A DNA stretch of 19,383 bases from an uncultured Opitutia bacterium (GTDB lineage Bacteria > Verrucomicrobiota > Verrucomicrobiia > Opitutales > UBA953), in NCBI GenBank assembly GCA_903929325.1, contig CAIYUD010000082.1:1-19383 (forward strand), in the 5' to 3' direction. The position numbers were made by a program, and so were the translations under genes. Under the pieces are notes generated by a model that worked only from the letters and a program-made list of their open reading frames with translations, ran no database searches and had not been told where the DNA came from. Shown one piece after another: positions 16,276 to 19,383 of this stretch; position 1 is the stretch's first letter; each line of letters begins with the position of its first letter.

Positions 16276-16962
16276 TTATCCTTCGCGATCCTCAGGATAA
16301 ATAAGCCAGAAGAAGCCATTCGCGCAGACCGCGCCGACTAATTGTGCGACAATTAAGCAACAGGCCCAGGGGAGGAACTTCCCAAAGCGGACAAGTTCCG
16401 CGAAGAATGCCTGGGCAACGTCCGTATCGGCTCGCAAAGATGAAAAGAGGTCGTGAAGCCCCGAGCCCCATGTGATTGCCGGATTAAAGAATCCAGAAAT
16501 TCCGCCAAAAGCTGAAATCGACCCGAAGAGTGCGGCGCCGATCGCGAGCGCTGCATAAGTATTTCCAGCCGTACGTCGGGATGTCGCCACCACTAGGATA
16601 ACGAAGGCCAATAAGAGCGTACCGAGTGTTTCAGCGGTCAGCGCGGAAAGCCATGCGTCTGGAACGCCCGCGCCGACAGCCTCAGCGCGCTCTGGATCAT
16701 GTCCGACCAGCATCGCAGTGACAAATGCCGCCAGCGATACCGCAACAAATTGCGTTCCAATATAACCTAACATTCCGCCCGTAGTGATTTTTCCGCGGAT
16801 ACGAATGGCCGTAGTGACGGCTGGATTAAAGTGCGCTCCCGAAATCGGCCCGAGTGACCAAACAAGTGCAGCCAGTCCGACCGCAACGCCGAGTGGATTG
16901 CCGATCAGTGCAAAGGTTGTGAGGAAGAAGGTACCTAAAAACTCTGCGGTGAATCGATTCAT
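16276..16962 (-). CDS. Aquaporin / MIP-family channel with non-standard second NPA motif
   Basis: This 228-residue channel has six predicted helices and the two family signatures: SGAHFNPAVT (NPA at 46-48) and SGFFNPAITWG (NPA at 160-162). The second NPA is normally followed by Arg, the key selectivity-filter residue, but here Ile163 follows. The start ATG 16962 (MNRFTAEFLGTFFLTTFALIG) matches typical aquaporin N-termini. The upstream frame to 17112 adds hydrophilic, unconserved sequence running into the divergent gene. It conducts water or small neutral solutes across the inner membrane, but substrate prediction is unsafe without the filter Arg. It is first in the minus-strand cluster that ends with the exporter, and is preceded by a good candidate promoter. 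Confidence 0.92.
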   Translation of the reverse strand: MNRFTAEFLGTFFLTTFALIGNPLGVAVGLAALVWSLGPISGAHFNPAVTTAIRIRGKITTGGMLGYIGTQFVAVSLAAFVTAMLVGHDPERAEAVGAGVPDAWLSALTAETLGTLLLAFVILVVATSRRTAGNTYAALAIGAALFGSISAFGGISGFFNPAITWGSGLHDLFSSLRADTDVAQAFFAELVRFGKFLPWACCLIVAQLVGAVCANGFFWLIYPEDREG

Positions 16963-16971
16963 GGAATAAAC

Positions 16972-17000
16972 CCTATAGTGGGCGTCTTGCACTGTCGCAA
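16972..17000 (-). promoter_or_regulatory. Candidate promoter of the aquaporin gene, with symmetric -10 core
   Basis: On the minus strand TTGCGA (17000-16995) is followed after exactly 17 bases by TATAGG (16977-16972). Only nine bases (GTTTATTCC) separate this -10 from the ATG at 16962, so the transcript would be leaderless or nearly so. The -10 core CTATAG (16973-16978) is palindromic. Read on the plus strand it gives TATAGT (16974-16979), a possible -10 for the divergent secreted-protein gene, though no matching plus-strand -35 is evident. Confidence 0.5.
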
Positions 17001-17028
17001 TCCGTACGGCTGGCTCAAGCCCGTTCCT

Positions 17029-17523
17029 ATGAACACACACATGTATATCCCAAAACCACATCAAATCGCCGCCCTTTGCTGGGTGGCCCTCCTCGCACTC
17101 GGCCCCGCTCACCTATATGGTGCCAGCAAAGCTACCACACCTGCACCGGCAGACGTCAAAGCGCTCTCCTCGGAAGAAAGCCAGCGCTTAACTGCCGCTC
17201 GGCGTATCGCTGCAGATGATCCGGAAGTGGCTGCTGCCTACGAACAGGCCAAGGCGGATAAGGCAGCTGCTCGGAAAGCTTACCTCGATTACAAATCGAC
17301 GCGTGAACGGGCAGCTTCTTCTGAAAATGCTTGGCGCAGTTTAAGCGACAAGGCGTTAGCAAAAGCAGATCCAGCCGCAGAAGCCCTCGTTGCTAAAGAG
17401 AAAGCTGCGTTCCGCGCGCGCATGGCAGCTAGTCGTCCGGAAGCAAAAGCCGGGAAGCACCCCGCAGTTAAAGTCGCTGAAGATGATGGCGACGATGCAG
17501 GATCCGAAGAAGGCTCTATCTAA
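17029..17523 (+). CDS. Secreted Ala-rich helical protein, unknown function
   Basis: I do not recognise this 164-residue protein. The N-terminus (MNTHMYIPKPHQIAALCWVALLALGPAHLYGAS) looks like a Sec signal peptide with probable cleavage near residue 30. A second ATG at 17041 is an equally possible start, and a GTG at 16978 is less likely. The mature part is rich in Ala, Lys, Glu and Arg with heptad-like spacing (EESQRLTAARRIAADDPEVAAAYEQAKADKAAARKAYLDY), predicting a long helix or coiled coil. It ends in an acidic tail (EDDGDDAGSEEGSI). No cysteines remain after the signal peptide. It is monocistronic: divergent from the aquaporin and closed by a strong terminator 17 bases after its stop. A periplasmic structural or chaperone-like role is possible but unproven. 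Confidence 0.75.
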   Translation: MNTHMYIPKPHQIAALCWVALLALGPAHLYGASKATTPAPADVKALSSEESQRLTAARRIAADDPEVAAAYEQAKADKAAARKAYLDYKSTRERAASSENAWRSLSDKALAKADPAAEALVAKEKAAFRARMAASRPEAKAGKHPAVKVAEDDGDDAGSEEGSI

Positions 17524-17539
17524 GAACGGTCTCAGGGCA

Positions 17540-17574
17540 GCCGTCGGCCTACTGGGCCGACGGCTTTTTATTTC
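17540..17574 (+). terminator. Rho-independent terminator after the secreted helical protein
   Basis: The perfect 10-pair stem GCCGTCGGCC (17540-17549) / GGCCGACGGC (17555-17564) has loop TACTG and is followed by TTTTTATTTC. It separates the helical protein from the YHYH gene, which must have its own promoter. Confidence 0.93.
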
Positions 17575-17582
17575 ACAGTGTT

Positions 17583-17612
17583 TTGAGACGTGCGAAACTC
17601 ATCCGCTAATAT
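17583..17612 (+). promoter_or_regulatory. Candidate promoter of the YHYH protein gene
   Basis: TTGAGA (17583-17588, 5 of 6 to the -35 consensus) is followed after 18 bases by TAATAT (17607-17612, 4 of 6 to the -10). The expected start near 17619 leaves a leader of about 8 bases before the ATG at 17627, too short for a Shine-Dalgarno sequence. A small GGGT/ACCC inverted repeat (17614-17624) lies between the -10 and the ATG. Confidence 0.45.
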
Positions 17613-17626
17613 AGGGTTCTACCCAT

Positions 17627-18622
17627 ATGCGTCGTGCGCTACTCCTTGCTTTCGTGGCCGTCCATTGCCTAGGCCACACAATCATCGCGGAAACACGTGT
17701 TGCTGCACCTGCGGGTACGGGAATCGTCCGCCCCGAAATCCTCGCAGCATTTAAAGCCTTCCCGAAAGTAAAAGTTCACCAAGACGGTGAATGGCTTTGG
17801 GTAGAATCCAACGGGCTTCCCGACCACCCAATGATGATCGGCATCACAAGCTGGCAGCAACAGGTTGCGCTCCCACAAGCGTATACGGGTTCGAACGGCT
17901 GGCAAATTCCCATACAGCCCAAAGTCGCTCCCTCACCGATTCCACTACACAACCGTTTCTTGCGCGGGGCGGTTGCTTTGGCCGCAAATGGCATTCCAAT
18001 TTTTAATCCCCAAAATAACCGGGGCGAAGTTTCGCAAGATATTGGCGAGCTTGATAAATGGGGCGGCCATTGCGGGCGTGGCGATGACTACCATTACCAC
18101 ATCATTCCATTGCACCTGCAAACGACCGTCGGCAAAAGCCTTCCGGTAGCTTGTGCCTTAGATGGTTATCCTGTTTACGGTACAACCGAGCCCGATGGTA
18201 GTGCCTTACGGAAATTAGATGACTGTGGCGGGCATGAAGATGCCAAGTATGGCTACCATTATCACGGAACAGGGAAGACACCTTATGTTTTCACTGCCTT
18301 CCATGGTGTCGTCACAGAAGCAGAGGGACAGGTGGATCCGCAACCACGTGCGCAACCCGTGCGTGAAGCAACCTCTCCACTACGCGGCGCAGTCATCACT
18401 GGCTTCGCGGCAGATGGTGATAATGCGTGGAAACTTACTTATACTGTGGGTGGAGAAACTCGCAGCGTCCGCTACGCCGTCATTGGTTCCTCTATTAAAT
18501 TTGATTTTGATAACGGTAAGGCAGGTAAAACTTCCGAGACCTATCAACGCAAAGAAGGTGGCGGCAAACAAGGCGGTGGTGCAGGCGCAAAGGATGCACG
18601 CCCACCACGTCGAGAACGTTAA
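17627..18622 (+). CDS. Secreted YHYH-domain protein
   Basis: This 331-residue protein has a Sec signal peptide (MRRALLLAFVAVHCLGHTIIA, cleavage near 21) and a YHYH domain (about 45-235). The name-giving motifs are GRGDDYHYHIIPLHLQ and, about 70 residues later, KYGYHYHGT. Between them lie the conserved CALDGYPVYGTTEPDGS and DDCGGHEDA segments. The clustered His, Asp and Cys residues suggest metal binding, though the family is biochemically uncharacterised. A smaller C-terminal beta-rich module (about 250-310) is followed by a Gly-rich basic tail (KEGGGKQGGGAGAKDARPPRRER), probably disordered. The ATG at 17627 is the only start giving the signal peptide. It sits alone between a terminator and the convergent ThuA-like gene, with only three bases between the stop codons. 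Confidence 0.88.
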   Translation: MRRALLLAFVAVHCLGHTIIAETRVAAPAGTGIVRPEILAAFKAFPKVKVHQDGEWLWVESNGLPDHPMMIGITSWQQQVALPQAYTGSNGWQIPIQPKVAPSPIPLHNRFLRGAVALAANGIPIFNPQNNRGEVSQDIGELDKWGGHCGRGDDYHYHIIPLHLQTTVGKSLPVACALDGYPVYGTTEPDGSALRKLDDCGGHEDAKYGYHYHGTGKTPYVFTAFHGVVTEAEGQVDPQPRAQPVREATSPLRGAVITGFAADGDNAWKLTYTVGGETRSVRYAVIGSSIKFDFDNGKAGKTSETYQRKEGGGKQGGGAGAKDARPPRRER

Positions 18623-18631
18623 GCCTTAACG
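18617..18631. repeat. 15-base palindrome holding both convergent stop codons
   Basis: CGTTAAG-C-CTTAACG is a perfect inverted repeat. It contains the TAA of the YHYH gene (18620-18622) and the TAA of the ThuA-like gene (18626-18628, minus). As RNA only six pairs with a 3-base loop could form and no U-tract follows, so it is a poor terminator. Confidence 0.6.
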
Positions 18632-19383
18632 GCCGCCAGCCCAATCAACTGCGTTCACCAACAAGCGTTGGTAGTCAGCGTTGCTGTGCGCAGGTGCATC
18701 GTGCCCAAGGGAAATACAGACGATGCGCGCTTTAGCATCTGGCATAATCCAAACGCTCGGGTGTGTGCGTTTGGTTACTTTGTCAGGGCTGTTCTCAGCA
18801 AGAACGACTGCGCCCGATGTCGGCTTTAATTCAATGTGGTAACTCTCGTCGTGGAAGGTGAACGATTTGCCGCTAAGGCCAGCAACGACGGGATGTGTTT
18901 TGCCTGTAAGGTTAACCGTCACATCACCGAGGCCGTGGCTCTTCGAGCCGCCTCCAATGAAACGTTCGTTGTATCCAGGTGCACCCTTCCAGTTATACCA
19001 AGTCGCCGCATGCAAGGCGATGATACCCTTGCCGCTATTAGCAAAGTCAGTGAGCGCTTTTTGGAATAATTCTTCGCCAAAGTCAGCGCGGTTCGCAGAG
19101 AGAACAATGACGTCGGCCTCGGGCAAGAGGCGCGCAGCTTCATCAGCATCGGCAACGCCGATGACTTCCATGTGTTTGGTTGCGCGAAGTGTCTCACCGT
19201 CTTGGCCTAAAAAGAATTTCTCGAAGTCATGGGAGCCACCGGATCCCGCAAGTAAGACGCGGAGCTGTCCAGGTTTCTTCGGAGAGAAAGTCACCTTGGG
19301 TTGCGCGAGTTCTGTCGTCGGTGGTTCGAGTTCTAAGGTGATGGCGGCAGTTGTTGGCACCACGGTATTATCATGGCTGCGCA
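18626..19383 (-). CDS. ThuA-like domain protein (N-terminus beyond window)
   Basis: The frame is open from its TAA at 18626-18628 to the window edge with no stop, so the true start probably lies outside. A GTG at 19363 is the only internal start candidate near the N-terminal end and begins in a Pro/Thr-rich linker (LELEPPTTELAQPKVTFSPKKPG). The ThuA-like domain (glutamine-amidotransferase-like fold, no catalytic cysteine) fills the rest: RVLLAGSGGSHDF, ADVIVLSANR, GKGIIALHAATWYNW, GGGSKSHG, THPVVAGLSGKSFTFHDESYHIEL, a THPSVWIMPDAKARIVCISLGHD block, and NAVDWAGGR at the end. ThuA-like proteins are linked to sugar utilisation and are common in Planctomycetes and Verrucomicrobia. The linker suggests a longer secreted or modular protein. 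It is convergent with the YHYH gene. Confidence 0.88.
   Translation of the reverse strand, partial: RSHDNTVVPTTAAITLELEPPTTELAQPKVTFSPKKPGQLRVLLAGSGGSHDFEKFFLGQDGETLRATKHMEVIGVADADEAARLLPEADVIVLSANRADFGEELFQKALTDFANSGKGIIALHAATWYNWKGAPGYNERFIGGGSKSHGLGDVTVNLTGKTHPVVAGLSGKSFTFHDESYHIELKPTSGAVVLAENSPDKVTKRTHPSVWIMPDAKARIVCISLGHDAPAHSNADYQRLLVNAVDWAGGR

Noticed and set aside
16963..17112. N-terminal extension of the aquaporin
   Set aside because: It is hydrophilic, overlaps the divergent secreted-protein gene, and passes through the candidate promoter.

Overview
The window is a dense stretch of bacterial chromosome, mostly ordinary metabolism plus one envelope-export cluster. It has moderately high GC, short intergenic gaps, several four-base start/stop overlaps and rho-independent terminators. 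A NodT-type outer-membrane lipoprotein shows a diderm host. A YHYH protein, a ThuA-like protein and the near absence of Shine-Dalgarno sequences would fit a Planctomycetes-Verrucomicrobia-Chlamydiae member, perhaps Verrucomicrobiota. That placement is an inference from gene families, not from a phylogenetic marker.

Layout. Positions 1-3448 (minus strand) hold a tightly coupled four-gene operon. In transcription order it encodes an M24 (Xaa-Pro type) metallopeptidase, an uncharacterised 98-residue protein, a chorismate-binding enzyme (probably PabB) and a class IV aminotransferase (probably PabC). The last runs off the left edge. Positions 3449-3805 are gene-less and carry an unusual set of inverted and tandem repeats, followed by tRNA-Gly(UCC) on the plus strand. 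Positions 3923-9925 (minus) hold miaB and the glutamate synthase large subunit gltB, separated by a strong terminator. gnd (6-phosphogluconate dehydrogenase) is divergent from gltB and shares a bidirectional terminator with the next cluster.

Positions 11604-16962 (minus) look like one transcription unit: an aquaporin-family channel, a small four-helix membrane protein, then a FtsX/DevC-like permease, its ATPase, a membrane-fusion protein and an outer-membrane factor lipoprotein. The last four make a complete tripartite ABC exporter of the MacAB/DevBCA kind. Positions 17029-19383 hold a secreted Ala-rich helical protein, a secreted YHYH-domain protein and, convergent to it, the C-terminal part of a ThuA-like protein that runs off the right edge.

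Functional links. pabB and pabC would turn chorismate into p-aminobenzoate for folate. gltB assimilates ammonium with reductant, and its divergent neighbour gnd makes NADPH. MiaB and tRNA-Gly belong to translation. I found no phage, insertion sequence, CRISPR or defence system. The points most worth checking are the repeat element beside the tRNA, the aquaporin lacking the usual filter arginine, the 98-residue protein in the pab operon, and the symmetric promoter between the aquaporin and the secreted helical protein.
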